From NCBI GenBank assembly GCA_028277085.1, contig JANQHL010000105.1:1-47517 (forward strand): a DNA stretch of 47,517 nt. The letters run 5' to 3'. Under the pieces are notes generated by a model that had not been told where the DNA came from, ran no database searches, and saw only the letters and a program-made list of their open reading frames with translations. Position 1 is the first letter of the stretch; each line of letters opens with the position of its first letter. Of this stretch, positions 18,577 through 29,500 are shown one piece after another. The translations under genes were made by a program, and so were the position numbers. The DNA is from Flavobacteriaceae bacterium. Lineage in GTDB: Bacteria; Bacteroidota; Bacteroidia; Flavobacteriales; Flavobacteriaceae.

Positions 18577-19272
18577 ATGAAAAAAATAATTCTTACGATG
18601 CTAGCGCTAGGAGGGTTCTTCCTGGTAAACGGACAAAAAGTGATTGAGAAGAACATTACGCATAAAGGGCGATATGTGGTCCTGGAAGTTCCCTTTGCCT
18701 CCAAGATCAATGTAAAAACCTGGGAAAAGGATGAGGTCTATTTTAAAGCAAATATTGAAACAGAATACACAGAACATTTAGACTTATATCAATTAGATGT
18801 AACCGAAAGCAATACCACCATTACGATTGCTTCGGATACCAAGGAGATTTTTGAGGCATTTAAGGAAGTCCGAAAAAAAAGCGGAAGAAACTACTGTTGC
18901 TCGGAATACACCTTTGACTATACCTTGTTTGTTCCAAAAAACGCTGAATTCAAAGTGAGCAGTATTAACGGAGATATGACCTCGGAAGTCATTGAAGGGG
19001 ATTTTGAAGCCGATCTGATCAACGGAAATATAGAAATAGCAAGCTATTCCGGAAACCTGGAACTAAGCACCATTAACGGAGCAATTGATCTAAAAGTAGG
19101 TAATGCTAAGTTTACCGCTGAAACTGTAAATGGTGATATCTATGCCGACGAAGGACTTCAGATCACTTCAGATGATCGTCACGTGGGGCAAAAGGTAAGA
19201 AGCAAAATAGCCAACGCTACTTCCCAACTAAAGTTGAATACCGTTAATGGCAACATGTATCTACGGTTGTAA
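18577..19272 (+). CDS. DUF4097-like secreted protein
   Basis: Signal peptide; FKVSSINGDMTSEVIEGDFEADLINGNIEIASYSGNLELSTINGAIDLKVGNAKFTAETVNGDIY. Confidence 0.8.
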   Translation: MKKIILTMLALGGFFLVNGQKVIEKNITHKGRYVVLEVPFASKINVKTWEKDEVYFKANIETEYTEHLDLYQLDVTESNTTITIASDTKEIFEAFKEVRKKSGRNYCCSEYTFDYTLFVPKNAEFKVSSINGDMTSEVIEGDFEADLINGNIEIASYSGNLELSTINGAIDLKVGNAKFTAETVNGDIYADEGLQITSDDRHVGQKVRSKIANATSQLKLNTVNGNMYLRL

Positions 19273-19292
19273 AGCCTATTGGCAGCCAAAAG

Positions 19293-19327
19293 AACAAAAA
19301 AGGTGTCCGAACGGATGCCTTTTTTGT
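19293..19327. terminator. Bidirectional terminator between convergent genes
   Basis: AAAAAAGGTGTCCG-AA-CGGATGCCTTTTTT (stem with one mismatch). Confidence 0.85.
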
Positions 19328-19357
19328 TGCACTTACTCCATAATTCCGTAATGGTAC

Positions 19358-19765
19358 TTAAAGGGAGATCTGAAGCGACAGGTCCTTTTCAAGCAAAAAA
19401 GCGCATTCCTTAAACTTTGGTGGGCCAAACATTTTCATTTTACTTAGGGAAAACGCTACTTTTTCTTTGGGAATGCCTAACCAGTTAGTATCGAGCTCGT
19501 CATTCCCGTTCTTATCATAAAATAGTGCTACCGCATATTCCCCTTCCGGGAGGTCTTGTAATACGAGATTGGTAGTGCCCTTTTTAGCGCGTACCGATTT
19601 GGAGGCAAAGACCTTGTCAAATTTTAAAAAGGACTGTGCATCATTGTACAACGCTACACTTATTTTTCCTTCCGATGCCGGAACATTCAGTACTTCCAGG
19701 CGGATTTCTTTTTGTGCCAAACCACTGGTAAAAGAAAACAGCAATAATAAGAGGAGTAATCGCAT
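19358..19765 (-). CDS. DUF2141 family secreted protein
   Basis: Signal peptide; EGKISVALYNDAQSFL...GEYAVALFYDKNGNDELDTNWLGIPKEKVAFS. Confidence 0.87.
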   Translation of the reverse strand: MRLLLLLLLFSFTSGLAQKEIRLEVLNVPASEGKISVALYNDAQSFLKFDKVFASKSVRAKKGTTNLVLQDLPEGEYAVALFYDKNGNDELDTNWLGIPKEKVAFSLSKMKMFGPPKFKECAFLLEKDLSLQISL

Positions 19766-19788
19766 GGAATAAAATTAAGCTGCAAAAA

Positions 19789-20211
19789 TCAATCTCCTGT
19801 TTCGATTTTCAAAGCTATGGCCTCAAAGAGTTCCATAGTTTTCAGGCTATCGGTTAAATTGAAGTACAACACCAGCGAATCATGGTGTACCATTTCTACC
19901 TTTTGTTGCCGTAAGTCGTCCACAAAAACATACACCTTTGTCCCGGTTATAGAATCCAGAAACACCCCCTTCTCCTTGGCCAACCAGGAAAACCCGTTTT
20001 TACGCTCCAGTTCGGGAATTTTAGGAACAAGATGTATACGCTGGATTTGTGACAATGGAATTTTTTGCCGGTAAATCCCGGATACCACTTTAAAGCTCCC
20101 TTCCTCCAGGCTAACCCAATTTTTATAGTGCAAACCAAATGCAAGCAGACAGCATATTAGGGTTACAACTATAAGCAAGTTCCAAAACCAGGGTCTATTC
20201 CTTTTTTTCAT
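19789..20211 (-). CDS. Membrane-anchored PH-like domain protein, hypothetical
   Basis: N-terminal TM (FWNLLIVVTLICCLLAFGLHY) then SFKVVSGIYRQKIPLSQIQRIHLV resembling bacterial PH-type domains. Confidence 0.6.
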   Translation of the reverse strand: MKKRNRPWFWNLLIVVTLICCLLAFGLHYKNWVSLEEGSFKVVSGIYRQKIPLSQIQRIHLVPKIPELERKNGFSWLAKEKGVFLDSITGTKVYVFVDDLRQQKVEMVHHDSLVLYFNLTDSLKTMELFEAIALKIETGD

Positions 20212-22243
20212 CTATGTTAGCTGTTCGGTATTTATCAAACCAAGCTACCGTATGAGCAATTTTAGTGATGAGGTTGCTGGGTCTATTGGCAATCCCATGA
20301 CTTGCGCCCGGAATTTCGACCAAAACGGTTTCCTTTTTGCGCAGTTTTAACGCATGGTACAGTTGCTTCGCTTCGCTCGGAGGAGTGCGTAAATCGTTCA
20401 TCCCAACCATCACCATCGTTGGGGTTTCTATATTGCCAACGAGGGAAATCGGTGAAAATTTCCAGTAGTGTTCAACATTTTCCCAGGGCTGCCCCTCATA
20501 GCGGCTATTGGCATAGCCAAAATAATTGTCCGCCACCAGGGTTTTGCTGATCCAATTCATCACAGGTTTTGCCACCACCGCAGCTTCAAAACGATTGTTT
20601 TTCCCAATCATCCACGCAGTCATGATTCCTCCTGCGCTTCCGCCGGTTACAAATAACTGGTCTTCATGGGCAATTCCCATTTGTATGCAATGGTCCACAC
20701 CATCCATCACATCATTGTAGTCTTCCCCTGGATAGTTCCGATACAACAAGTTGCCAAATTCCTCACCATAACTGGTACTTCCCCTGGCATTGGGGTAAAA
20801 AATGATATATCCTTCGGAGGCATATAACTGCATCTCTATCGAAAATCGATCTCCATAGTTGAGGATGGGCCCACCATGATTTTCTACCATAAACGGATAG
20901 TTTTTAGTTGCATCGTAGTTAGGGGGATACACCACCCAGCCCTGAATTTTTCGCCCGTCAACACTAGAAGTATACCAAACCTCTTCCACGTTCCCCAGGG
21001 TTCTATACTCCAACAGCCCTGCATTCAGGTCAGTCACTTTCAGGGGGGTCTTTGCTTTTGGTTTCAGGATAGCCAGTTCAGCAGGATATTCCGGCCGGGA
21101 ATGGGTATACGCCAGGGTACCATTTTTGGCGACACTATACGAGCCGCTTCCGTAAGGTCGCCCTAAAGTAGTTCCCCCGCGATTATCCGCCAGCTTGCTT
21201 ACTTTGCCAGAGGTGGTAATGTAGCCTACTTTACCGTTCCCCTTATCATCGTAATTAAAATACAGTCCTGTTCCTTTTGCGTCCCAACGAATATTTGAAA
21301 TGCTCCTATCCAAATCATCAGATATACTCTTTGAGCCCGTACCATCGGAATTCATTAGATGGAGTTTTCGTACCTGGTAGGCTTGCCTTTTATCGGAATA
21401 GCCCAGGTATGCAATCTGCTTTCCGTCCGGGGAAACTTGTGGATTATAATCCGGCCCATCCCTATCGGTCAGGGCAGTAATTGCACCACTTTCAACATCC
21501 ACTGCATAAATCTCGCTATTGCGAAAACGATATTCCCAGTCTTCCACACGATTGGCCGAAAAATAGATCGTTCCCCCGTCTGGTGACCAGGAAAGCGTTC
21601 CACGATGCTGCCAATCTCCGGAAGTAACCTGTCGTGCCGCTCCGCCATCAGCCGGCATCACAAAAATGTGGTTGAACCCCGGTTTGATATAGCCGCGGCC
21701 ATCCGCTTCATGATACACCCGATCCGTTATTCGTGGTGTATCTGCCCATTTTGCTCCCTTTGGTTTTTTGGGCATCTCGGCAATAACAGGGGCTTTTGCA
21801 GCTACGTTCATCGAAAACGCAATTTGCCTTCCATCCGGGGACCAGGTTAAGGAACTCGGACTAAAAGGCAATTGGGTGAGCTTCGCAATTTTTCCCGAGC
21901 TAACCCAATACACATACACCTCAGTACCTTCATCAGTACTGCTGGAGAAGGCGATCCTATCGCCACTGGGCGACCATCTGGGGCTGCTTTCGGAGACTTC
22001 CCTTGTGGTCAATTTTTGATGTTGACTCCCATCCGCTTTAACCAACCAAAGATTCCCGCTACTTCTATCCTTCATGATATCAAACCGCATCCGGCGATAC
22101 ACTACCCAATCCCCATTGGGCGAAATCTGAGGATCCAAAACATATTGCAAATCAAAAACATCCAGATATGAAAAATTGGGTTTTTGTGCTGTTGAGAACA
22201 GACCTAAAAAAAGAAGAGACAGGAAACATAGAAAAAATCGCAT
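20195..22243 (-). CDS. S9 family prolyl oligopeptidase-like serine peptidase
   Basis: 682 aa; beta-propeller repeats (ISPNGDWVVYRR, WSPSGDRIAF...), catalytic GGSAGG, C-terminal PGASHG histidine. Confidence 0.93.
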   Translation of the reverse strand: MRFFLCFLSLLFLGLFSTAQKPNFSYLDVFDLQYVLDPQISPNGDWVVYRRMRFDIMKDRSSGNLWLVKADGSQHQKLTTREVSESSPRWSPSGDRIAFSSSTDEGTEVYVYWVSSGKIAKLTQLPFSPSSLTWSPDGRQIAFSMNVAAKAPVIAEMPKKPKGAKWADTPRITDRVYHEADGRGYIKPGFNHIFVMPADGGAARQVTSGDWQHRGTLSWSPDGGTIYFSANRVEDWEYRFRNSEIYAVDVESGAITALTDRDGPDYNPQVSPDGKQIAYLGYSDKRQAYQVRKLHLMNSDGTGSKSISDDLDRSISNIRWDAKGTGLYFNYDDKGNGKVGYITTSGKVSKLADNRGGTTLGRPYGSGSYSVAKNGTLAYTHSRPEYPAELAILKPKAKTPLKVTDLNAGLLEYRTLGNVEEVWYTSSVDGRKIQGWVVYPPNYDATKNYPFMVENHGGPILNYGDRFSIEMQLYASEGYIIFYPNARGSTSYGEEFGNLLYRNYPGEDYNDVMDGVDHCIQMGIAHEDQLFVTGGSAGGIMTAWMIGKNNRFEAAVVAKPVMNWISKTLVADNYFGYANSRYEGQPWENVEHYWKFSPISLVGNIETPTMVMVGMNDLRTPPSEAKQLYHALKLRKKETVLVEIPGASHGIANRPSNLITKIAHTVAWFDKYRTANIDEKKE

Positions 22244-22376
22244 GATGGTTTGTATTGAAGATTTTAAAGGTAACGGTTACCAAGGATTTTAACAACTGGA
22301 CGCTTCCTACGGAACAAACGGTTAACTTGCTATATTTAAAGGGAAATCACTAAAACTCTTCAAAAACCGCTGTCAT

Positions 22377-24050
22377 ATGAAAAAGTTAGGCTTTTTACTG
22401 CTTTTTGCCCTACTAGTTTTTTCGAATTGTAAAACGGATGAGAAGAATAGTGCTAGGGAAAATAGCAAAGCTATCGCCACCTCAAATGAATATAATGATC
22501 TGGTACAACTTTTCAACGAATGGCGCTCGTTTGAGCATCCGCCTACTTTGGATGGAGCTCCGGATTATACCAAAGCTACCTTTAGCAAAAGATGGTCCGA
22601 ATTCCAGGACTTGCAACAGCGACTAGAGGCAATAGATACGACTTCCTGGCCCGTCCCCAACCAGGTAGATTGGATGATTGTTTGGGCAGAAATGAACGGC
22701 TATGATTTCAATCATAGGGTACTAAAACCCTGGGAGCGCGATCCCGCATTCTATAAATCGGTTTGGACTTACAAGAGTGATGTGCCTGCACATGAAGGCC
22801 CAACCCATCATGCCACCACAGAACTGTGGACCTATGAATTTCCACTTACGCAAGAGGAATCGGATCGATTGATCCAGGATATCAAAGTAATTCCGTCTTT
22901 AAATAAACAGGCACAACTTAACCTTGCGGGAAATGCCAAAGATCTTTGGATAGCAGGAATACGCGATATTAAAAATCAAAGCACTGTGTTAAAAACAATA
23001 TTGTACCAACAAGGAGTACGCCAGAACGACTCTTTGGTTGCTGCTATTATGAAAGCAGTTGCATCCACCGATGCTTTGGCCGTCTGGTTGGAAGACCAAG
23101 CCGAAAGCAAAACAGGGCCATCCGGGATTGGTAAAGAAAACTATACCTGGTACATGAAAAATGTGCATTTAGTGCCGCTAACCTGGGAAGATGAAGTGAT
23201 GCTATTAAAACGGGAATTGGCCAGGGCATGGGCCTCCTTAAAATTGGAAGAACATCGCAATCGGGACCTTCCTGAACTCGTTGCAGCCGGCTCTCCGGAG
23301 GCCTATGATAGTATGGCCGATGCAGCGGCAAGAAGTCTGATAGATTTTCTGGACCAGCAAGACATCGTTACTGTAAAACCCTATTTTGAACCCGCATTAC
23401 GATAGCACTTGGGCAGTTATATCCCTGAAGAAAAGCGCAATTTCTTTTGGATCGCGACCCATTACGATCCACGACCCCTCTATTCCCACTTTTACCATTG
23501 GTTTGAGTTGGCCCGTATGGAATATGAGCCCCACCCCAGTCCTATTCGCAGGGGGCCTTTGCTCTACAACATTTTTGATTCCCGCAATGAAGGTACGGCT
23601 ACGGCAGTGGAAGAAATGTTTATGGATGCGGGTTTATATGACGATACCCCCAGATCACGGGAAATTGTCTATATCATGATTGCACAACGAGCCGCCAGAG
23701 GATTGGGGTCCCTGTATGCCCATGCGAACGAGATGACCATGGAAGAGGCGGGGGGAATCCATTCGGAATATACCCCGAGAGGATGGATGAAAACCGAAAA
23801 AGAGCTCCTCATTTTTGAGCAGCACTTGTATTTGCGACAGCCCGGTTATGGCACCAGCTATATCACCGGGAAGTACCTTATGGAAAACGCTATGGCCGAC
23901 TATGCGCGGATCCAGGAGTCCAGAAAGCTTCCTTTCAAAACCAAGGATTTTTTTGACACTTTGAATCGTATCGGCAATATTCCAATGGTATTGGGACATT
24001 GGGAAATGACCGGGGAAAAGCAACAGTTACAAACCATTTTGAAGGATTAA
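22377..24050 (+). pseudogene. DUF885-like secreted protein interrupted by an in-frame TAG
   Basis: 22377-23405 and 23409-24050 share one frame: ...[34 protein letters not shown]...; single amber codon at 23403-23405, no frameshift. Confidence 0.8.
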
Positions 24051-24111
24051 CCAGTATGCCCATTTCCACTCTGGAGAGGGGAAAAGACACAAGCTTTAAA
24101 ACTCGAAAGGA

Positions 24112-25215
24112 ATGGGCGATATCTCCATAGTACAGTTGATTACCATATGTGCTGTTAGCAATGGATTTGTGTTTAGCCTGTTGTTACTGCAAAAAAGGGA
24201 GAATCGATTTGCCAATCGTTTTCTATCACTCATGATTGTTTGTTTGTGCCTCTCATTCACTCCCTACATGATAGATCCATCCGTGTGGCATACGCAGCGA
24301 TGGCTGGCATGGTTACCATTTTCGTTATCCTATTGGATCGGTCCTTCATTCTATTTCTATATTCGAACCATTACTTCCCCTTCCCGAGGTTTTAAAAGCA
24401 CTGCTATTTGGCATTTTTCACCCATTGTTCTTAATTATATTCACAGCGGTTACCACGGCATTGTGGGGAACCGCAATCCTTGGCCTTGGTTTCACCATAT
24501 CGCAGAGATTTTTGAGTCGGTTGCCATTATTTCGATTCTTATTTATATGGCTGTTTGTTTTCAAATTATTAGGGGCTATCAAAGGAAATTACATGATAAC
24601 CTTTCAAATACCGAAAAGCTGGATCTGCAGTGGGCTAAACAAATGATCTTTGTTATTGTGATCGCGTTTATTATCATTCTGATTTTTCTTTTTGTTAGTA
24701 CCGGAATTAGTGGAATGTATTTGTTTGACCAATGGAATGAATATCGATTCACAGTGCTCTTAATCTACGCCTGTGTACTCTATTGGCTCAGTATTTACGG
24801 GTATCAACAAGCGCAGACATTTAAGATTGTGGTTCCTTCCAAAAATGCTAACCCACTCCCGGAAAAAGAGTCGGAAAAAGTGGTGGCAAGATTATGCGCA
24901 ATAATGGATGAAAAAAAAATCTATAGGAACCCAGAGCTCAATCTGAACAGTTTAAGCAGGGCCACGAACATTTCTGAAAGAACGCTGTCAGAGAGCATAA
25001 ATAATGTACTTCACAAAAATTTTTACCAATTCGTAAATGAGTATCGCGTCAAAGAAATTCAGGAAAAACTGAAAGATCACAAAAATTCGAACTTGAAAAT
25101 TCTCAGTATGGCTTTGGATTCCGGGTTCAATTCAAAAGCCACTTTTAATAGAATTTTTAAGGAGTACACCGGACTTACCCCCAAGCAATTCAAAGCTCAA
25201 AACACTGTTAAATAA
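24112..25215 (+). CDS. AraC-family regulator with N-terminal multi-TM domain
   Basis: About 7 hydrophobic segments then ELNLNSLSRATNISERTLSESINNVLHKNFYQFVNEYRVKEIQ...LSMALDSGFNSKATFNRIFKEYTGLTPKQFK. Confidence 0.92.
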   Translation: MGDISIVQLITICAVSNGFVFSLLLLQKRENRFANRFLSLMIVCLCLSFTPYMIDPSVWHTQRWLAWLPFSLSYWIGPSFYFYIRTITSPSRGFKSTAIWHFSPIVLNYIHSGYHGIVGNRNPWPWFHHIAEIFESVAIISILIYMAVCFQIIRGYQRKLHDNLSNTEKLDLQWAKQMIFVIVIAFIIILIFLFVSTGISGMYLFDQWNEYRFTVLLIYACVLYWLSIYGYQQAQTFKIVVPSKNANPLPEKESEKVVARLCAIMDEKKIYRNPELNLNSLSRATNISERTLSESINNVLHKNFYQFVNEYRVKEIQEKLKDHKNSNLKILSMALDSGFNSKATFNRIFKEYTGLTPKQFKAQNTVK

Positions 25216-25222
25216 CGTCTTC

Positions 25223-25263
25223 TGAGACCTCATTTCTAGCATTGAGACCTCTTTTAGCAGCAT
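25223..25263. repeat. Tandem direct repeat, 20-bp period (possible AraC operator)
   Basis: TGAGACCTCATTTCTAGCAT / TGAGACCTCTTTTAGCAGCAT between the AraC-type gene and the downstream secreted protein gene. Confidence 0.6.
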
Positions 25264-25294
25264 CCTTTCTACTTTGATACAAAATCAAATACAG

Positions 25295-25813
25295 ATGCAA
25301 AAGTTACTGCTATTACTAATGCTTGTAGTATTATCATCGCATGCATTTTCCCAATCGATAAAAGATTTGGATTTCTTAATCGGTACCTGGAATGTAGAGG
25401 AGACGATTTACCCGGGTACAAAGAAAGCGTATCAGGAGAAAGGAACACGGACCTGCGAATACTATTTGAACGGAAGCTTTATCAAATGTGAATCCGAAAC
25501 GGTTGTACAGAAAAATGGAAAAAAGCGATACTACGCCTACCTGATCAACTATGATCAAAGCGAAAACTGTTTCCACGCAACAAATCTCGCAAATGATTTC
25601 CCATTGCAAGGTCAATTCAAATGGTACCTGGATAAAGAAAATGAGGAGATTATTGCCATTACCCCAAAGAATGTAATAGAAGATCGATTCTTTAGGGCAA
25701 CGATTTCCTTTGCCAACAAAAATAAATTGGTTTGGAACGGATGGGCAAGCGTATTTGTGGAGGACAAAGCATGGAAACACATTTTTACCGACATAGCTAC
25801 GAAGGTTAAGTAA
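25295..25813 (+). CDS. Secreted DUF1579-like protein
   Basis: Signal peptide MQKLLLLLMLVVLSSHAFS; DLDFLIGTWNVEETIYPGTKKAYQEKGTRTCEYYLNGSFIKCES. Confidence 0.65.
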   Translation: MQKLLLLLMLVVLSSHAFSQSIKDLDFLIGTWNVEETIYPGTKKAYQEKGTRTCEYYLNGSFIKCESETVVQKNGKKRYYAYLINYDQSENCFHATNLANDFPLQGQFKWYLDKENEEIIAITPKNVIEDRFFRATISFANKNKLVWNGWASVFVEDKAWKHIFTDIATKVK

Positions 25814-25814
25814 C

Positions 25815-26151
25815 GAAGCCAGCACTGATTCATTTTCTTTATCTCCTCCTATTGCTCTTTATAGGATGTCAAAAATCAAAAGAGGTAACAGTTGAACCTT
25901 CCTTTTCCAATTTTTAGATCATGGAGCATATGAGGTAGGTTTTAGGACACTATTTGTAACTGATCTGTCCGGAGAAGATGTTCCCTACTCCCCTTGGAGC
26001 TGCAAATTATACCCTATAGTGAAACTATCGAAAGGAAGAAACTTGCACTTGAGTATTATCAAAGGGCACTACAATTACTGCCACAGGATAGCACCTTAAC
26101 CCAAACACAGAAAAAGACCTTGGAAGAATACATTACCGAAGACCTACGATA
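25815..26151 (+). pseudogene. Decayed lipoprotein gene remnant
   Basis: Frame-shifted fragments: KPALIHFLYLLLLLFIGCQKSKEVTVEPSFSNF*, DHGAYEVGFRTLFVTDLSGEDVPYSP, and LELQIIPYSETIERKKLALEYYQRALQLLPQDSTLTQTQKKTLEEYITEDLR*. Confidence 0.6.
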
Positions 26152-26500
26152 ATGCTATTTTTCCTAGTGTATACTGTATCACGTTCAAATACTTCCATCC
26201 TATCCACAACGTCTGGAAATAGGTAATCCGTGTTATTGAAGAGATGAATTGTTGATAGTCATCTGTATTTTGATTTTACAGGTATAGCTTATGGCCAAGA
26301 TATTGAGGCAATTTTTCAAGGCATCTTCTTTTTGCGATCCTGCGAAGACTTCAACCATTGGCAAGGGCCTTAGCCATACCGGTAGGAGTCATCCGCTTTG
26401 TTAAGCAAACCTAATATTTTGTTAAACCCATTAAATACATAAAGTTTCTTCACTTCAGCAGCTATTTTTAAATCGACTAATTCACTTCAAATCAGCTCAA

Positions 26501-29500
26501 ATGAAAAAAATACTCCTAGGTATTTTCCTGTGCTATGTGTTTATCGCAATAGGACAGGAGAACGAAGGCGTGATGTCTTCATCAACCTTTTCCGAATTAA
26601 AGTTTAGAAACATTGGGCCTGCATTTACCTCAGGTCGTATCGCAGAAATTGCCATTGACCCTACCAATCAGAATATCATGTATGTGGCGGTGGGTTCAGG
26701 AAATGTTTGGAAAACCGTAAATGCCGGTACTACCTGGCAACCCATTTTTGACAAAGAGAAAAGCTACTCCATAGGCTGCATCACAATTGACCCCAACAAT
26801 CCACATACCATCTGGGTGGGAACTGGAGAAAATGTTGGTGGCCGCCATGTGGGTTTTGGCGATGGCATTTACCGAAGCACAGACGCGGGTAAAACCTGGA
26901 AAAACATGGGTCTACAAGGCACTCAGCATCTTTCCAAAATCATTGTACATCCTGAGAATTCTGACGTGATTTGGGTAGCTGCACAGGGTCCCCTTTGGAA
27001 TAAAGGCGGGGAACGCGGACTATACAAATCGCTGGACGGCGGAGAAACCTGGAAAAGAACCTTAGGCAATGACAAATGGACAGGGGTTACCGATGTGGTT
27101 ATTGACCCAAGAAACCCTAATATGCTTATTGCCGCTACCTGGGACCGTCATCGTACGGTTGCTGCCTATATGGGTGGAGGGCCTGGTTCCGGCTTACATC
27201 GCAGTACTGATGGCGGTGAAACCTGGGAAAAGCTGACGGAGGGCATTCCAAAATCGAATTTGGGTAAAATTGGCTTAGCGTTATCGCCTTTCAATCCGGA
27301 TGTGGTTTACGCCGCAATTGAATTGGACCGTACTACAGGGGGCCTTTTCCTATCAACAGACAGGGGCAGCTCCTGGACTAAGCAATCGGATATGATCTCA
27401 GGGGCTACGGGCCCACATTACTACCAGGAATTATATGCGGATCCCCATCACGAAGGCCGTATTTATTTGATGAACAACAATGTGCTCGTGTCTGATGACC
27501 ATGGCAAAACCTACTACCGGATGCGCCGTGAATATATGCATAGCGACATGCACGCAGTAGCCTTTAGAAAGAACGACCCTAACTATATTATCATGGGTTC
27601 GGATGGGGGAATTTATGAAACCTTCGACGGCACAAAAACCTGGCGCTTTGTGAGCAACCTACCCCTTACCCAGTATTATAAATTAGCCGTAGATGATGCC
27701 AAGCCTTTTTACAATATTTATGGAGGGACTCAGGACAATGGGTCTCATAAAGGGCCTTCAAGAACCAATCGCCGCGAAGGTATTTTAAACCGGGATTGGA
27801 CCAAAGTACTGGGAGCCGATGGGCATCAATCGGCCACTGAACCCGGCAATCCTGATATTACCTATGGCGAGTTCCAACAGGGCCGGCTTTTCCGAATTGA
27901 CCACAAGACCGGTGAAAGTGTTTTCATAGCCCCTCAACCCGGTCTGAATGAACCCTATGAACGCTTTAATTGGGATGCCCCGATTTTGGTAAGCCCACAT
28001 GACCCTAAACGACTTTATTTTGCCTCTTATCGGGTCTGGAGGTCAGACAACCGCGGGGACGATTGGAGGGCAGTCTCAGGAGATCTGACCAAAGGCTTGG
28101 AACGCATAAAGCAACCTATTATGGGTAGCCTGCAAAGCTGGGACAATGCCTGGGATGTAAAGGCGATGTCTAACTACAGCACCATTACTTCGCTGGCCGA
28201 ATCGCCCATTAAAGAAGGTCTTTTGTATGCGGGCACCGATGACGGGATCATTCAGGTATCCGAGGACGGTGGAGAGAATTGGAGAAAGGTCGCCTTTGAA
28301 GGTATCCGGGGACTGCCTAATACGGCATTTGTAAATGATGTTCGGGCCGACCTTTTTGATGCCAATACGGTATATGCGGCACTCGACAACCATAAATTTG
28401 GTGATTTTAAGCCGTATTTGATAAAAAGTACTGATGCCGGTAGGACCTGGCGCCTGATTAATGGGGATTTGCCCAATCGTTTATTGACCTGGCGTTTGGT
28501 CCAAGATCATATCAATAAGGATTTGATGTTCTTAGCAACAGAATTCGGAATTTATTTCACCATAAATGGGGGAACAAATTGGATTCAATTCAAAGGGGGT
28601 TTACCTACCCTATCGTTCAGGGATATTACTATTCAGCGAAGAGAAAACGATATTGTAGCCGCATCATTCGGTCGTGGATTTTTTGTGCTGGATGACTATA
28701 GCGCTTTGCGGTCCATTTCCCAATCGGATTTGGAGCAAAATGAAGCATTGCTCTTTAAAACCCGTAAGGCCGATTGGTACATTCCGGTGAGTGATATCAA
28801 TGGCAGCCATGGCGCACAGGAGTATCGCGCCAAAAATCCGGAGTTCGGAGCCACCTTTACCTATTATCTGCGCGATGAATACACTACTTTGGATAAAAAG
28901 CGAAAAGAAGGCGAAAAAAAGTTGACAAAAGCGGGTCAGGATATCCCGTTTCCGGGATGGGAGGCTATAGAACAAGAGCGAAGGCAAGAAGGCCCTAAGA
29001 TCATGCTGACCATTACGGACAGCGCAGGAAAGGTGGTAAAAACGCTGAATGCCAAGCCCAAAAAAGGAATGAACAGAACTTCATGGGACTTGTCCACAAA
29101 TTCTAAAAATGTAGTGCGACTCGATGCCAAAGCACGTGATAGCGATTTCTTTGGTCCTTCGGGTACTATCGTAACTCCGGGCACCTATTCCGTTAGTCTA
29201 TCAAAAGTTGTTGACGGGGTGACTACTCAATTAGTTGCTCCGCAAGAATTTGAGGTGGTTCGCATGCTTGAGCCTGCAGTTCAAGGGGCTTCTGCCGAAG
29301 AATTTGCAGCCTTTAAGGCCAAGTTTGACACTTTTCAGGAAAGTTTGTCCGCAACGAATATACTGTTGACCAAGGCTAAAAAGAGAGTAAAAGCGATGCG
29401 CAAAGCCTTTTTACTGGCCGACCAACAGCCCGTTGACCTTTCTAACGCACTATTTACCTTAGCCAGTGAACTGGAGGATCTGGATACCCAACTCAATGGG

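Noticed and set aside
20302-22171. Numerous plus-strand ORFs
   Set aside because: Antisense to the S9 peptidase gene; shadow ORFs.
23403-23405. TAG as pyrrolysine or programmed readthrough
   Set aside because: No supporting context (no pyl genes seen, no obvious downstream structure); a simple nonsense mutation or sequencing error is more likely.
26787-26969. Internal alternative-frame ORF in the BNR protein gene
   Set aside because: Fully contained in a strong 1078-codon CDS.
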